From Streptomyces roseoverticillatus (GTDB taxonomy: Bacteria > Actinomycetota > Actinomycetes > Streptomycetales > Streptomycetaceae): a DNA stretch of 64,000 nt. This document shows, in pieces, positions 41,056 through 50,077 of the stretch. Each line of letters begins with the position of its first letter. Positions within the stretch are counted from its first letter, which is position 1. Under the pieces are notes generated by a model that did not search any database, had not been told where the DNA came from, and was given only the letters and a program-made list of their open reading frames with translations. The stretch is taken from assembly GCF_000719265.1 (NCBI RefSeq), contig NZ_JOFL01000028.1, forward strand, positions 5,976 to 69,975, read 5' to 3'. Position numbers and translations under genes: made by a program.

Positions 41056-41409
41056 ATGAGATTCCGCTACCGTGTCGCGGCCGTCAGCGCATCCCTCGCT
41101 CTTGCTGGCGGGGGCATGGTGAGCCTCGCCGTGCCCGCTTCCGCATCGCCATCCGGATCCGCTTCCGCTTCCGCACGCGACGCCGCGCCCGCCCTCTCCT
41201 GCGACGCATGGCGGTACGAGAGGGGCACCAAGGGGCACGGTGCGTCGATCAAGTGCTACGGCAGCTCGTTCACCGGGTACGCCGTCTGCCACCAGCCCGA
41301 CGGCTACCTGTACCTCCGCTTCGGCAACCGGGCCCGCTCCGGTGGCACTTCGCTCGTGTGGTGCGACCGCAACGCGGAGGTCACCGATGCGGGGGCGATT
41401 CCCGGCTGA
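41056..41409 (+). CDS. Small secreted cysteine-containing protein
   Basis: 117 residues from ATG 41056 (AGGGGG upstream). Signal peptide: MRFRYRVAAVSASLALAGGG, hydrophobic core, then cleavage near PASASPSG. The mature part begins with a Ser/Ala-rich linker followed by a compact domain with four Cys (ALSCDAW, IKCYGSS, AVCHQP, VWCDRN), probably two disulfides. No family is recognised. Exported small proteins of this sort are common in Streptomyces. Confidence 0.75.
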   Translation: MRFRYRVAAVSASLALAGGGMVSLAVPASASPSGSASASARDAAPALSCDAWRYERGTKGHGASIKCYGSSFTGYAVCHQPDGYLYLRFGNRARSGGTSLVWCDRNAEVTDAGAIPG

Positions 41410-41513
41410 CCGCTAGGAACGGAGCCCCGGCAGCCGAGGGGGCTGGCCACAGCGGTCTCTCCACCGCTGCGGCCGGCCCGACGGCTTACGGGAACCTTCG
41501 CCTTACTCTCCGG

Positions 41514-43199
41514 TTACGCTCCGGCCGAAGACCGCCCGCCCGCGCCCGTACTCGCCTTAGCGCTGTCCATCAGCTCGTCGAAGGCCGCGAAGACGTCCGG
41601 CGCGTGGAGGGTGACGAGGTCTTCGCGCGTCAACGGCTCGCCGTTGCGGGGCGTTGCCGCGAGGCGGAGATCGCGGTGGGCGGCGGCCTTCTGGCACAGG
41701 TTGCGGATGAAACGGCCGTTGCCGAGGGCGTCGATCCTGTCCGCCGCACCGCTGAGGCTCCGTTCCAGGGCGCTCGCGCCCGCCGGGGACAGGACGTCGC
41801 CGTTGTCGTCCAGCAGCACGCCGGCGATCTCCCGCAGTTCCTCCGGCGCGTACGACGGGAAGTCGACGTGCGTGGTGAAGCGGGAGGCCAGGCCGGGGTT
41901 GGTGGCCAGGAGGCCCTCCATCTCGCGGCGGTAGCCGGCCAGAACCACGACCAGGCGCTCGCGGTCGTCCTCGGCACGCTTCAGGAGCACCTGCAGCGCC
42001 TCGTTGCCGAACGCGTCACCACCGTTGTAGCCGTCGTTGACCAGGGCGTACGCCTCGTCGATGAAGAGCACGCCGTCCAGGGCGGAGTCGATGACCGCCG
42101 ACGTCTTCAGCGCGGTGGAGCCGAGGTGCTCGCCGACCAGGTCGACGCGCTGCGTCTCCACGACGTGACCGCGCTCCAGCAGGCCGAGCCCCGCGAAGAC
42201 CTTTCCCACGATGCGGGCCACCGTGGTCTTGCCGGTGCCGGGCGGGCCGGCGAAGACGAAGTGCTGCGGCCGGCTGCGGGTGGGTATGCCCTGCTCCGCG
42301 CGGAGCCCCGCCATCTCCAGCTGGGCGATCAGGGTGTGGACCTGACGCTTGACCGACTCCAGGCCGATCATGCCGTCGAGTTCGGCCCGCGCCTGGGCGA
42401 GCAGCTCCGCGCGCTGCCCCGCCGCCACGGCGGCCGAGCCGCCCCCGGCCTGGACGACCTGCGCCCGCTCCGCCACGTCGTACAGCCCGGGGTAGTGCCG
42501 GTAGGCGTACTGGAAGTGCTTGAGGGCCTGCTCCTGGGCACCCAGCCCCTCGTGGGCCACACCGCTCCAGTAGGCCACCTCGGCCTCGAAGTGGCTGTTG
42601 ACCTCCATCTCCTCCGACAGCCAGGTCAGGGTGTTGAGGGCCTCGTGCCAGACCTTCTGCGCGATGAGCGCCTGCGCGGCGTAGAGCTGCGCCTCGGCCA
42701 CGAGCAGGGATTCCTCGATGTCGGTCGAGGAGGACAGCACCCAGTTCCACTCCTCCGAGAGGTAGGCGTACCGCGTGGTGAGGAAGCGCATCCCGTCGCA
42801 GTCCGGCTCCGCTTCGGCCATCGTCTGCCATGCCTCGCCGAGGGCGCCGGCGTCCAGGAGGGCGCTGTGGACGGCCAGCCACAGGTCCCGGCTCGTCACC
42901 AGGGGGAAGTTGACGTACGCGCCGATCCGGAACTGGGACACCAGGGATTTGCTGTGTTTCGCCCGCAGGGCCCCGAACTTCGCCTCGTGCTGCTCCATGG
43001 CGGCCAGGGCCTCGTCCTGACGCCGGCCCGTGGCGTGCAGGCCGAGCCAGGCGTCGGCCGCGGTGGGGTCGTCCCGCACCGCGTCCGCGAAGCGCGCCGC
43101 CGCCCGGTCGGTGGCTCCCTGCTCGAACAGGCCGACGGCTTCCAGCCAGGCCCGCTCCGCTCGTCTCGCCGCCAGCCAGGACGTCTTTCCACCCGACAC
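41514..43199 (-). CDS. AAA+ ATPase of the CbbX/EccA type with N-terminal TPR-like region
   Basis: 561 residues from GTG 43199 (VSGGKTSWLAARRAERAW), chosen because AGGAGGG lies eight bases upstream; the ATG at 43268 would run through a palindrome. Residues about 1-265 are helical and TPR-like. The AAA+ domain follows: FAGPPGTGKTTVARIVGK (Walker A), GVLFIDEAYAL (Walker B), GYRREMEGLLATNPGLASRF (sensor/arginine finger) and a C-terminal lid. This architecture matches EccA of type VII (ESX) secretion. No EccB-E, EspG or WXG100 gene is visible nearby, so it may be an orphan. Confidence 0.87.
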   Translation of the reverse strand: MSGGKTSWLAARRAERAWLEAVGLFEQGATDRAAARFADAVRDDPTAADAWLGLHATGRRQDEALAAMEQHEAKFGALRAKHSKSLVSQFRIGAYVNFPLVTSRDLWLAVHSALLDAGALGEAWQTMAEAEPDCDGMRFLTTRYAYLSEEWNWVLSSSTDIEESLLVAEAQLYAAQALIAQKVWHEALNTLTWLSEEMEVNSHFEAEVAYWSGVAHEGLGAQEQALKHFQYAYRHYPGLYDVAERAQVVQAGGGSAAVAAGQRAELLAQARAELDGMIGLESVKRQVHTLIAQLEMAGLRAEQGIPTRSRPQHFVFAGPPGTGKTTVARIVGKVFAGLGLLERGHVVETQRVDLVGEHLGSTALKTSAVIDSALDGVLFIDEAYALVNDGYNGGDAFGNEALQVLLKRAEDDRERLVVVLAGYRREMEGLLATNPGLASRFTTHVDFPSYAPEELREIAGVLLDDNGDVLSPAGASALERSLSGAADRIDALGNGRFIRNLCQKAAAHRDLRLAATPRNGEPLTREDLVTLHAPDVFAAFDELMDSAKASTGAGGRSSAGA

Positions 43200-43210
43200 A
43201 GTTCTGCCCT

Positions 43211-43250
43211 CCTGTTCCCGTTCCTGCTCCGGAGCAGGAACGGGAACAGG
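43211..43250. promoter_or_regulatory. Perfect 40-bp palindrome in the leader of the AAA ATPase gene
   Basis: Bases 43211-43230 are exactly complementary to 43231-43250, with no loop. On the minus strand the hairpin would end at the first bases of the AGGAGGG ribosome site of the AAA ATPase gene. It could therefore hide that site in mRNA, or act as an operator in DNA. Confidence 0.75.
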
Positions 43251-43430
43251 AACGGTTGATGTGATCATTTACAGAGGGCTGATGGTACTGCGCCCGCGAC
43301 GCCGGGCGTTCCACCCCCGCTGAAGGCCGGCGCCCCCGCTGAAGGGCGGCGCAAAGTCGCGTTCCCGGCAGCGGCTCATGCGTCCGCACGACCGTTCCCG
43401 CCCGGCCGAAGGCGGGAAGCCTAGGGCCCT

Positions 43431-44498
43431 ATGACCACGGAACCGCGGCACGAAGGCACCCTCCCCCGGTCATCCCCCGTGACGGCCCTCGTCCTCCTCG
43501 TTCTCGGCACCGCATGCGCCCTCTGGCTGCCGGCCGCCGGCCCGGCCTCAGCGACGACCGCCGTCCCGCCCGGCCGGACGGGCCCCGTCAGGTGCGAGCT
43601 GAGCGCCTACGTCAGCGACCTGTACGACATCGATCCCGCCAAGGGCAGGTTCTCCGCCCGGTTGTGGCTGTGGACCATCTGCCCGGACAAGAGCGCCGAC
43701 CCACTGCCCAAGGTCTCCTACGCCAACGCCGACGACCCGAACGCCTCCGAGCCGAACATCATCGAGCAGGACGGGCAGGTACTGGACCAGGTGCGGGTGC
43801 AGTCCAGCTTCCGGCAGCGCTGGGACGTACGGAACTTCCCCTTCGACCGCCACCGCATCGAGATCGTCCTGACCGCACCGGAGGACACGAACCACTTCCG
43901 GTTCACCGTGAACAACGCCGATGCGCAGACCAACCCGGACATCCGCCCCCAGGGCTGGCACCTGACCGGATTCCGGCTGGTCAGCGCCGTCAAGCACTAC
44001 ACCACCACGTACGGCGACCACAGTCTGAAGAACGGCAGCACCTACGACCAGGTGCACATCCGGATCGACCTCGAACGCTCCGCTCCCACCGTCTTCTGGA
44101 AACTGACCATCCCGCTCTACCTCGCCGTACTCATCGCCGTCTCCACCTTCCTCGTCTCCTCCCACCGCGAGGAGCTGGAGACCACCGCGCGGCTGGAGGG
44201 CATCCACAACAGGCTCGGCGTCCTGGGCGGCGGCCTGTTCGTCGTCGTCCTCAACATGCAGCAGGCCAATGACGTGATCACCAGCTCCACCGGGCTGACC
44301 CTCATCGACCGGCTCCACCTCACCACGCTCGCGTTCCTCCTCCTCGCCGTGGCGGGTACGGTCCTCGCCTGGAGCTGGACCTCCCGGGGCGGCAGCCCCA
44401 CCCGGGCGGAGCACATGGGCCACCGCGGGGCGTGGTGCGGGCTCGCCGCCTACGTGGTGGCGTGCGGGGCGCTGGTACTCCAGGCGGCGTGGCGGTGA
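43431..44498 (+). CDS. Pentameric ligand-gated (Cys-loop-receptor-like) ion channel homologue
   Basis: 355 residues from ATG 43431. Signal peptide (VTALVLLVLGTACALWLPA). The extracellular beta-sandwich contains VRNFPFDRHRIEIVL, the WxxxFPFD-type signature of the receptor family. Four membrane segments follow: KLTIPLYLAVLIAVSTFLV with the conserved Pro, LGVLGGGLFVVVLNMQ, LTTLAFLLLAVAGTVLAWSW and GLAAYVVACGALVLQ. The Cys pair of animal receptors is not needed in bacterial members. The second (pore) segment is unusually Gly-rich and short. Bacterial homologues such as GLIC and ELIC are known channels, but actinobacterial ones are little studied. Ligand and physiological role unknown. Confidence 0.8.
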   Translation: MTTEPRHEGTLPRSSPVTALVLLVLGTACALWLPAAGPASATTAVPPGRTGPVRCELSAYVSDLYDIDPAKGRFSARLWLWTICPDKSADPLPKVSYANADDPNASEPNIIEQDGQVLDQVRVQSSFRQRWDVRNFPFDRHRIEIVLTAPEDTNHFRFTVNNADAQTNPDIRPQGWHLTGFRLVSAVKHYTTTYGDHSLKNGSTYDQVHIRIDLERSAPTVFWKLTIPLYLAVLIAVSTFLVSSHREELETTARLEGIHNRLGVLGGGLFVVVLNMQQANDVITSSTGLTLIDRLHLTTLAFLLLAVAGTVLAWSWTSRGGSPTRAEHMGHRGAWCGLAAYVVACGALVLQAAWR

Positions 44499-44572
44499 CG
44501 CTCCTCCCCGTCGCCGTGAGCAATGCCGGGCACAGGTCGCCGGCGACGCGGCGATCACGGCGCCTGATCGGG

Positions 44573-45220
44573 TCAAGGCTTGTTCAGGTAGGTGAGGACG
44601 GCGCGGACGCGGCGGTTGCTGTCGTCGTCATCGTTGAGGCCCAGCTTGCCGAACATGGTGGTGGTGTACTTGCTGATGGCGCTGTCGCTGAGGAAGAGGC
44701 GGCGGCCGATGGCCTGGTTGGACAGGCCCTCGGCCATGAGGCCCAGCACGGAGTACTCGCGTTCGGTGAGTTGCTCGAGCCCCCGGCCCGGGGAGCTGTT
44801 GGAGAGCAGTTTCGCGATGACGGACGGGTCCATGGCGGTCCCGCCGGCCGCGACCCGCTCCAGGGCGCCGATGAACTGGTCGGCGTCGAACACGCTCTCC
44901 TTGAGGAGGTAGCCGACACCGCCGGACCCGTCGGCCAGGAGCTCCCGCGCGTACAGCTGCTCGACGTGCTGGGAGAGGATGAGGACCGGCAGCCCGGGCA
45001 TCTCGCGGCGGGCGGCGAGGGCCGCCTGCAGGCCCTCGTCCGACTGGTTCGGCGGCATGCGGACGTCGATGACGGACACGTCCGGGCGCCATGTCCGCAG
45101 TGCGTCGAGCGTCTCGGGTCCGGTGGCCGCGGTCGCCACCACTTCGTGTCCGCACGCCTCGATCAGTCGGACCATCCCGTCGCGCAGGAGGTAGAGGTCT
45201 TCGGCTACAACGATTCGCAT
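44573..45220 (-). CDS. NarL/LuxR-type response regulator
   Basis: 215 residues. Receiver domain 1-120 with acidic pocket in IVVAEDLYLLRDG, phospho-acceptor Asp in VSVIDVRMPP and Lys in GYLLKES. LuxR-type helix-turn-helix near residues 145-205 (LTEREYSVLGLMAEGLSNQAIGRRL split over two helices, ISKYTTTMFGKLGL). Overlaps the upstream kinase gene by 16 bases, so it is the cognate regulator. Confidence 0.93.
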   Translation of the reverse strand: MRIVVAEDLYLLRDGMVRLIEACGHEVVATAATGPETLDALRTWRPDVSVIDVRMPPNQSDEGLQAALAARREMPGLPVLILSQHVEQLYARELLADGSGGVGYLLKESVFDADQFIGALERVAAGGTAMDPSVIAKLLSNSSPGRGLEQLTEREYSVLGLMAEGLSNQAIGRRLFLSDSAISKYTTTMFGKLGLNDDDDSNRRVRAVLTYLNKP

Positions 45221-46464
45221 GGCACCATCATCCTCGCCCGTGTCGGACCGCCCGGCGGGCTGGTGATCTCCAGGGTGCCGTCGAAGGCGGCGAGGCGGCG
45301 GCGCAGGCCCGCGAGCCCGCCGCCGGTCCGGATGCCGGCGCCGCCCCGGCCGTCGTCCTCGACCTCGGCGATGACGCCGGTGTCGTCCCGGGTGAGGGTG
45401 ACGTACGCCCGGGTCGCCCGGGCGTGCTTGACCGCGTTGGTCAGCAGTTCGGCGATGCCGAAGTAGACGGCGGACTCGATCGGCGGGTCCAGGCGCAGCG
45501 GGGTGGCGGCGCTGACGGCCACGTCGAGGGGCATGTCAAGGGCGAGGGCGCGGACGGCGTCGGCGAGTCCCCGTTCGTTGAGTACGGGCGGGCTGATGCC
45601 CCGGATCAGCTCGCGGAGTTCGGCCAGGGAGGCGGTGGCGCCGGCCTGTGCGTCCCGCATCAGTGCCCTGGCCTGGTCCGGGTCGCTATCCATGAGTTTC
45701 CCGGCGGTCGCCACGGAGAGCCCGAGCGCGACCAGGCGGGCCTGTGCGCCGTCGTGCAGGTCCCGTTCGATGCGGCGGATCTCGGCGGCTTGCGCGACCG
45801 TCGCGTCCGCGCGCTGGGCGGTCAGTTCGTCCACCCGGTCCGCCAGCGCCATCGCGGGCGAGGGGCGGAGGAAGCGGACGGCCACCGGTACGACGGGCCG
45901 CCAGGCGTACGGGGCGGAGGCGACGGCCACGACCAGGCCGAGTCCGCCGACGAGGTGCGCGGCGGTCTCCGGCCGGGCGAACCCGAGGACCGCGGCGGCC
46001 ACTCCGGCCGGCGGGAGGGCGGCGACCACGCCCGCGGTGAACGGCACGATCCCCGTGAACCGCAGGTCGCGCCAGTTGGCGGGGTCGCTCCACCAGAGCC
46101 GCATCTTCTGGTCCAGGACGGCGTCCCGGCGGCTGCGCTCGTAGGAGAAGCCGTTCCACCAGTACCCGGTGGACAACCGCGTCACCGGGCCGCCCTGCCG
46201 GTATCCGGCGGGGATGACGGTGGCGGCCCACCGCGCGACGAGGAAGCGGATCGTCCGGCAGACCGGGCGGGGCAGGGCGAGCGTGCCCACGCACACGATC
46301 GCGAACGGCGCCGTCCACGACCAGGGGTTTCCCGGCCCCCACCAGATCCCCAGCGCCGCGGCCGCGGCCCACACGGCCGGAACCAGCAGGCTGACGGCCG
46401 CCACGGCACACGCCCGTACGAACCCCACGCCGACGCGTGCCGGCCACGTCCCCAGTCGTCTCAT
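45205..46464 (-). CDS. NarL-partner (HPK7/DesK-type) sensor histidine kinase
   Basis: 419 residues from ATG 46464. The N-terminal region has several membrane helices (VGFVRACAVAAVSLLVPAVW, WTAPFAIVCVGTLAL, GIVPFTAGVVAALPPAG, LVGGLGLVVAVASAPYAW). The dimerisation/phospho-His motif is IERDLHDGAQARLVALGLS. ATPase N-box ELLTNAVKHA and G-box DDGRGGAGI / GGGLAGLRRRLAAF follow. The signal sensed is unknown. Coupled to the response regulator downstream. Confidence 0.92.
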   Translation of the reverse strand: MRRLGTWPARVGVGFVRACAVAAVSLLVPAVWAAAAALGIWWGPGNPWSWTAPFAIVCVGTLALPRPVCRTIRFLVARWAATVIPAGYRQGGPVTRLSTGYWWNGFSYERSRRDAVLDQKMRLWWSDPANWRDLRFTGIVPFTAGVVAALPPAGVAAAVLGFARPETAAHLVGGLGLVVAVASAPYAWRPVVPVAVRFLRPSPAMALADRVDELTAQRADATVAQAAEIRRIERDLHDGAQARLVALGLSVATAGKLMDSDPDQARALMRDAQAGATASLAELRELIRGISPPVLNERGLADAVRALALDMPLDVAVSAATPLRLDPPIESAVYFGIAELLTNAVKHARATRAYVTLTRDDTGVIAEVEDDGRGGAGIRTGGGLAGLRRRLAAFDGTLEITSPPGGPTRARMMVPCESL

Positions 46465-46615
46465 GAATCTTCCTCCGCTTCCCGTTCGATGCTTCCACTG
46501 TGCACCGTGCGGAGCCCGCTCCTGCCCTGGTCAGCCCAGGAGTGGGGCTAGCCCCACCCACCCGTGCGCCCAGGCCCATACCGGGCCGGCCGGGCGCTTC
46601 GTAGCGTCAGTGAGC

Positions 46616-47065
46616 ATGAAGACCAACGAAACCAGCACGCACACCACGGCCGCGGCGGCACTCCTCAACGACCCCCGCACGCAAAGCGCCTTCACCACGG
46701 CGAAGAACAGCATCAAGATCTACGGCGCACTCGGCACCGCCGCCCTCCTGGCGGTCATCGCGGTGGCGGGCACCGGCCATACGGTGAACACGTTCATGTG
46801 GGTGCGGGCCGTCCTGCTGCCGGTGCTCGCCGTGCTGATCCACCGGGTGACCGCCTCCGCCGCCCGGGGATCCCGGCGGGCCTTCGAGCGGGTGAGCGCC
46901 CTCGCCGTCATCATGCCGATCGCGATCATCGGCGTCGACCTGATCCCGGGTGTCTGTCCGCCGTGGTACGCCGTGATGCAGGTGGTCTGCATGCTGCCCG
47001 TCATCGGCGTCGCGTTCATCACCCGCGGCTCCGCGCTGCGCGCCGCCTTCCCCAAGGGGCACTGA
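46616..47065 (+). CDS. Small integral membrane protein
   Basis: 149 residues from ATG 46616, divergent from the two-component system. A TAGCGT box at about 46602-46607 suggests a very short or absent leader. Four probable membrane segments: YGALGTAALLAVIAVAG, WVRAVLLPVLAVLIHRV, VSALAVIMPIAIIGVDLIPG and AVMQVVCMLPVIGVAFI. Similar small proteins often accompany DesK-type kinases in Streptomyces and may be the regulon's target; function unknown. Confidence 0.78.
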   Translation: MKTNETSTHTTAAAALLNDPRTQSAFTTAKNSIKIYGALGTAALLAVIAVAGTGHTVNTFMWVRAVLLPVLAVLIHRVTASAARGSRRAFERVSALAVIMPIAIIGVDLIPGVCPPWYAVMQVVCMLPVIGVAFITRGSALRAAFPKGH

Positions 47066-47198
47066 CGGACGGCGGACGGCGGGCGGCGGCACGCCACCGG
47101 GATTCCGCCCTCGCCGACGCCGCCCCGCCGGCGACGGGGGCCGCCGTGACGTGTCTGCGTGTCCGTCTCGGCAAGGGGCGGGAGAGACTGACGCAGGG

Positions 47199-47675
47199 TC
47201 AGGACCCGACCGGTCCTCCATGGTGCAGGGAGGTGCCGTCGGGCCTCCGCCCGAAGGCGGCCTCAAGAACGGCGGGAATGTCCGCCTCGGGGACCGCGGC
47301 GCGTACCTCCGCCAGAACGCGAGGGAAATCGTCGTCATCGATGTCACCCAGGTACTCCTGGCGCAGCCGGTGAATGACCTCGACGAGCTCGCGCCGCAGC
47401 CGCATCCAGGCGCGGGACGTGCGGATCTCCTCATCGACGCGGTCCATGAACCAGTGCATGACGTCGCGCGGGACGTGCAGGTGCCGCCCGCCGGCGTCGA
47501 AAGACATCGTCGGCTCCCGCGCCGGGTCCTCGTCGGGAACGCTCGCGAGCACCAAGGTCAGTTGCTCGGCGACGAGCTCCAGTTCCAGGTGCCAGGCGTC
47601 GGCGGGTACGGAGTAGATGACGGTGATCGCGTAATCGCCGCCGGGGTGCGTGATGGACATGCCACATGCTGTCAT
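47199..47675 (-). CDS. Hypothetical protein
   Basis: 158 residues from ATG 47675 (GGGGA upstream); ATG 47660 is an alternative. The N-terminal half is beta-rich (YAITVIYSVPADAWHLELELVAEQLTLVL in two pieces), the C-terminal half helical and charged (VMHWFMDRVDEEIRTSRAWMRLRRELVEVIHRLRQEY in parts). No family is recognised and there is no signal or membrane segment. The coding frame is supported by high third-position GC and strong continuity. Confidence 0.6.
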   Translation of the reverse strand: MTACGMSITHPGGDYAITVIYSVPADAWHLELELVAEQLTLVLASVPDEDPAREPTMSFDAGGRHLHVPRDVMHWFMDRVDEEIRTSRAWMRLRRELVEVIHRLRQEYLGDIDDDDFPRVLAEVRAAVPEADIPAVLEAAFGRRPDGTSLHHGGPVGS

Positions 47676-47740
47676 GCCCGTCCCCCGCCGCGGCCGCGGC
47701 CTCTCCCCCGTCCGCCGCCCGTCATCGCGGAACGGGGTGT

Positions 47741-48649
47741 TCACAGGCCGAAGAGGCGGGCGGCGTTGTCGTGGCAGACGGCTCGCAGCCAGTCGTCGCC
47801 CAGCCGCAGCCGGGCCAGGGACTCCAGGGCGTGGTGGTAGGTGTAGGGGATGTTGGGGAAGTCGGTGCCCAGGAGGATGCGGTCGCCGAGCTCCCGCAGG
47901 CGTGCGGTCTCCCGGCGCGGGAACGGGGCGACGTCTTCGGTGAAGTCGGTGAAGGCCATGGTCGTGTCCAGGTGCACGCCGGGGTGGCGGTCGGCGAGGT
48001 CGAGGAAGTCGCTGTACTCGGGGAGTCCCATGTGCGCGATGACCAGGCGTGTTCCGGGGTGGCGCCGCAGCAGGCGGGCCGTGGGGCCGGGTCCGGTGTG
48101 GGCGCCGGGGGCGGGTCCCGAGCCGCAGTGGACGACGACGGGTATGCCCTGGCCGGCGAGATGGTCCCAAACGGGGTCGAGGAGGGGGTCGTTGGGGTCG
48201 TACCCGCCGACCTGCAGGTGCGCCTTGAAGACGCGGGCGCCCTGCTCGACGGCGCGGCGCACGTAGCGGGCCGCTCCGGGTTCGGGGAAGAACGTGGCGG
48301 TGTGCAGGCAGTCGGGGTGACGGGCGGCGAAGCCTGCGGCCCAGGAGTTGAGCCAGGCGGCCATGCCGGGCTTGTGCGGGTAGAGCATGGCCGTGAACCG
48401 GCGCACGCCGAAGGCGCGCAGCCTTGCGACGCGTTCGTCCTCGCCGGTGCGGTAGGTGATGGGCCACGGCCGGGCGGTGAGCGGACCGGCCGCGTCGAAG
48501 TAGGCCCACACCTTGCGCATGACCCGGTCGGGCATGAAGTGGGTGTGGACGTCGATGAGCCCGGGCAGCCCGAGCTCCTGCCAGAAGCGCCTGACGCGCT
48601 CCTGCTCGGCGGCGGTGGGCTGCTGCGCGGGCGAAACGTCGGTGGTCAT
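47741..48649 (-). CDS. Amidohydrolase (ACMSD-like TIM barrel)
   Basis: 302 residues from ATG 48649 (AGGA eight bases upstream; ATG 48658 would leave no spacing). Metal-site residues of the amidohydrolase-2 family: GLIDVHTHFM (HxH), PVVVHCGSG (His), RLVIAHMGL (His) and ILLGTDFPN (Asp). Likely a metal-dependent decarboxylase or hydrolase acting on a small organic acid. No operon partner. Confidence 0.88.
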   Translation of the reverse strand: MTTDVSPAQQPTAAEQERVRRFWQELGLPGLIDVHTHFMPDRVMRKVWAYFDAAGPLTARPWPITYRTGEDERVARLRAFGVRRFTAMLYPHKPGMAAWLNSWAAGFAARHPDCLHTATFFPEPGAARYVRRAVEQGARVFKAHLQVGGYDPNDPLLDPVWDHLAGQGIPVVVHCGSGPAPGAHTGPGPTARLLRRHPGTRLVIAHMGLPEYSDFLDLADRHPGVHLDTTMAFTDFTEDVAPFPRRETARLRELGDRILLGTDFPNIPYTYHHALESLARLRLGDDWLRAVCHDNAARLFGL

Positions 48650-48760
48650 GGGCCACATCCTGCCGCGAGCCTCCGCGCTGTGGCCGGACGAGACCCATCG
48701 CCATGCCCCGCGGCCACCGTCAGGACGGGAGGTTGCCGCGCCACGGCCCTCGCGGCCCGC

Positions 48761-49456
48761 TCACTTCACGAAGTCGTCCACGACCTCGGGCGGCCAGGTG
48801 CCGATCTTGAGCACGCCCATGGAGTAGGCGCGGGAGACGAGTGCGGTGCGGTTGCGCACCTTCAGCTTCCGCAGCAGGCAGGTCACGTGGTACTCGACGC
48901 CGTGCGGGCTCAGGAAGAGGCGTGAGGACAGGGGGATGGTGGAGATGCCCGCGGCGATGCCCTCGAGGATGCGGGCGTCCATCGCGGAGAGGACCTTCTT
49001 GCGTTTGGTGACCACCCGCGTCTCCTCGGTGCCCTTGGCCGTGGGCATCATGACGAGGACCGCGTTGGTGCCGGGCAGTCCGCCGCTCACCGCGATCGCG
49101 GTGAGGGGAACGGTGAAGGCGGACTCCCCGCCGGGGCGCACGGCGATGACGGGGGTGACGAAGCGCTGGTGCTTGCCTTCGAGCAAGTGGGAGAACTGAC
49201 GCATCAGCGGCTGCTGGACGCTCGGGTGCACCACGTCGCGGATGCTGCGGCCGCACAGCTCCTCCGACGAGCCGCTGAACTGCCGGAAGAACTCCTGGTT
49301 CGCCTGCCGGATGGTCAGGGCCGCGTCGAGCCCCGCCACACACATGCCTTGCTGGTCGGGCTGCTGGTGCGCGTCCGCGCCGCCGGCCCGGCCCATCGGG
49401 TCGCCGCCTGCCTCTAACCCGGCCGAATCAATGAGCGTGGGGACTGAATTCAGCAA
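48761..49456 (-). CDS. PAS-LuxR transcriptional regulator (PimM-like)
   Basis: 231 residues from TTG 49456 (GGGGA upstream); a shorter start at ATG 49397 is possible. A PAS fold covers residues about 38-135 (AGLDAALTIRQANQEFFRQF, GRSIRDVVHPSVQQPL, GTNAVLVMMP). The C-terminal LuxR helix-turn-helix reads LSSRLFLSPHGVEYHVTCLLRKLKVRNRTALVSRA in part. This two-domain layout is that of PimM, AmphRIV and NysRIV, which activate polyene macrolide genes. It stands next to the polyene-type cluster to the right. I did not find a clear copy of the CTVGGGAWWTCCCBAG operator in the gap. Confidence 0.87.
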   Translation of the reverse strand: MLNSVPTLIDSAGLEAGGDPMGRAGGADAHQQPDQQGMCVAGLDAALTIRQANQEFFRQFSGSSEELCGRSIRDVVHPSVQQPLMRQFSHLLEGKHQRFVTPVIAVRPGGESAFTVPLTAIAVSGGLPGTNAVLVMMPTAKGTEETRVVTKRKKVLSAMDARILEGIAAGISTIPLSSRLFLSPHGVEYHVTCLLRKLKVRNRTALVSRAYSMGVLKIGTWPPEVVDDFVK

Positions 49457-50077
49457 AGGAAGATCCCCTTCATGAAACTTCGCGTGGAGGTGGGATGAAT
49501 TGGAAGGCTAGTTACCTACCGACCGAGGGGGCAACGACCGCCATGCGGAGACACTTAAACCTGCGGCTCAATCGAAAAACGGTTCGGTACATAACCGCGG
49601 CTTCGGTGGCTCCCGTACGGCCGAAATCACGCCAATAGCCGCACCTTTACGCCACACCCGGACCGCTTCATCACTCTCCGCACGCTCTCGATCACTACCT
49701 GCCGGTATATCGGAATCAAAGGCTCCGGATCAATGGGCACCGGACCGCGCTGCACGCCGAATGAAAAATGATCATCCATCACGCCCAATTCACCGCAGGA
49801 ATGCGAGATCGAGTGCACGTAACGAGTTCATGACGCCTCCGGTTCCAGGTTCCCGAAAAAACGCGTCAAGAATTTTCCGCAGCACCCGGAAACCGGGGCC
49901 GGCCGGCGCCGGGGGCATGACACCCGCCCTGCGCGCCACCGAGGGCGAGGTCCGGGCCGCAGGGGCGGAGGAGTCTACGGATTTCCCGGCACCCGGCGTG
50001 AGATCAAAGGTGAGCACGGCCAGCCGACCGCACGGGGGCGTGCCCGACGCGCGCCCGCCACCGCCGAAAGGGAACCC
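49457..50077. promoter_or_regulatory. Divergent intergenic region of the polyene-type cluster
   Basis: 621 bp between the PAS-LuxR gene and the glycosyltransferase gene. Base composition drops noticeably in 49490-49870 compared with the flanks. Open frames here (for example 49627-49818, minus strand) have no ribosome site or recognisable product. It presumably holds the promoter for the glycosyltransferase-to-PKS operon. No array of repeats or strong hairpin was seen. Confidence 0.55.

Noticed and set aside
41514..43268. Longer version of the AAA ATPase starting at ATG 43268
   Set aside because: It would translate the perfect palindrome into a repeat-rich leader and lacks a ribosome site, while GTG 43199 has a strong AGGAGGG.
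43423..43432. TAGGGCCCTA palindrome at the start of the channel gene
   Set aside because: Only 10 bp, expected by chance in GC-rich DNA, and no second copy nearby.
49627..49818. 63-residue minus-strand open frame in the gap before the glycosyltransferase
   Set aside because: No ribosome site, no recognisable product, and the base composition of this gap is unlike coding DNA here.
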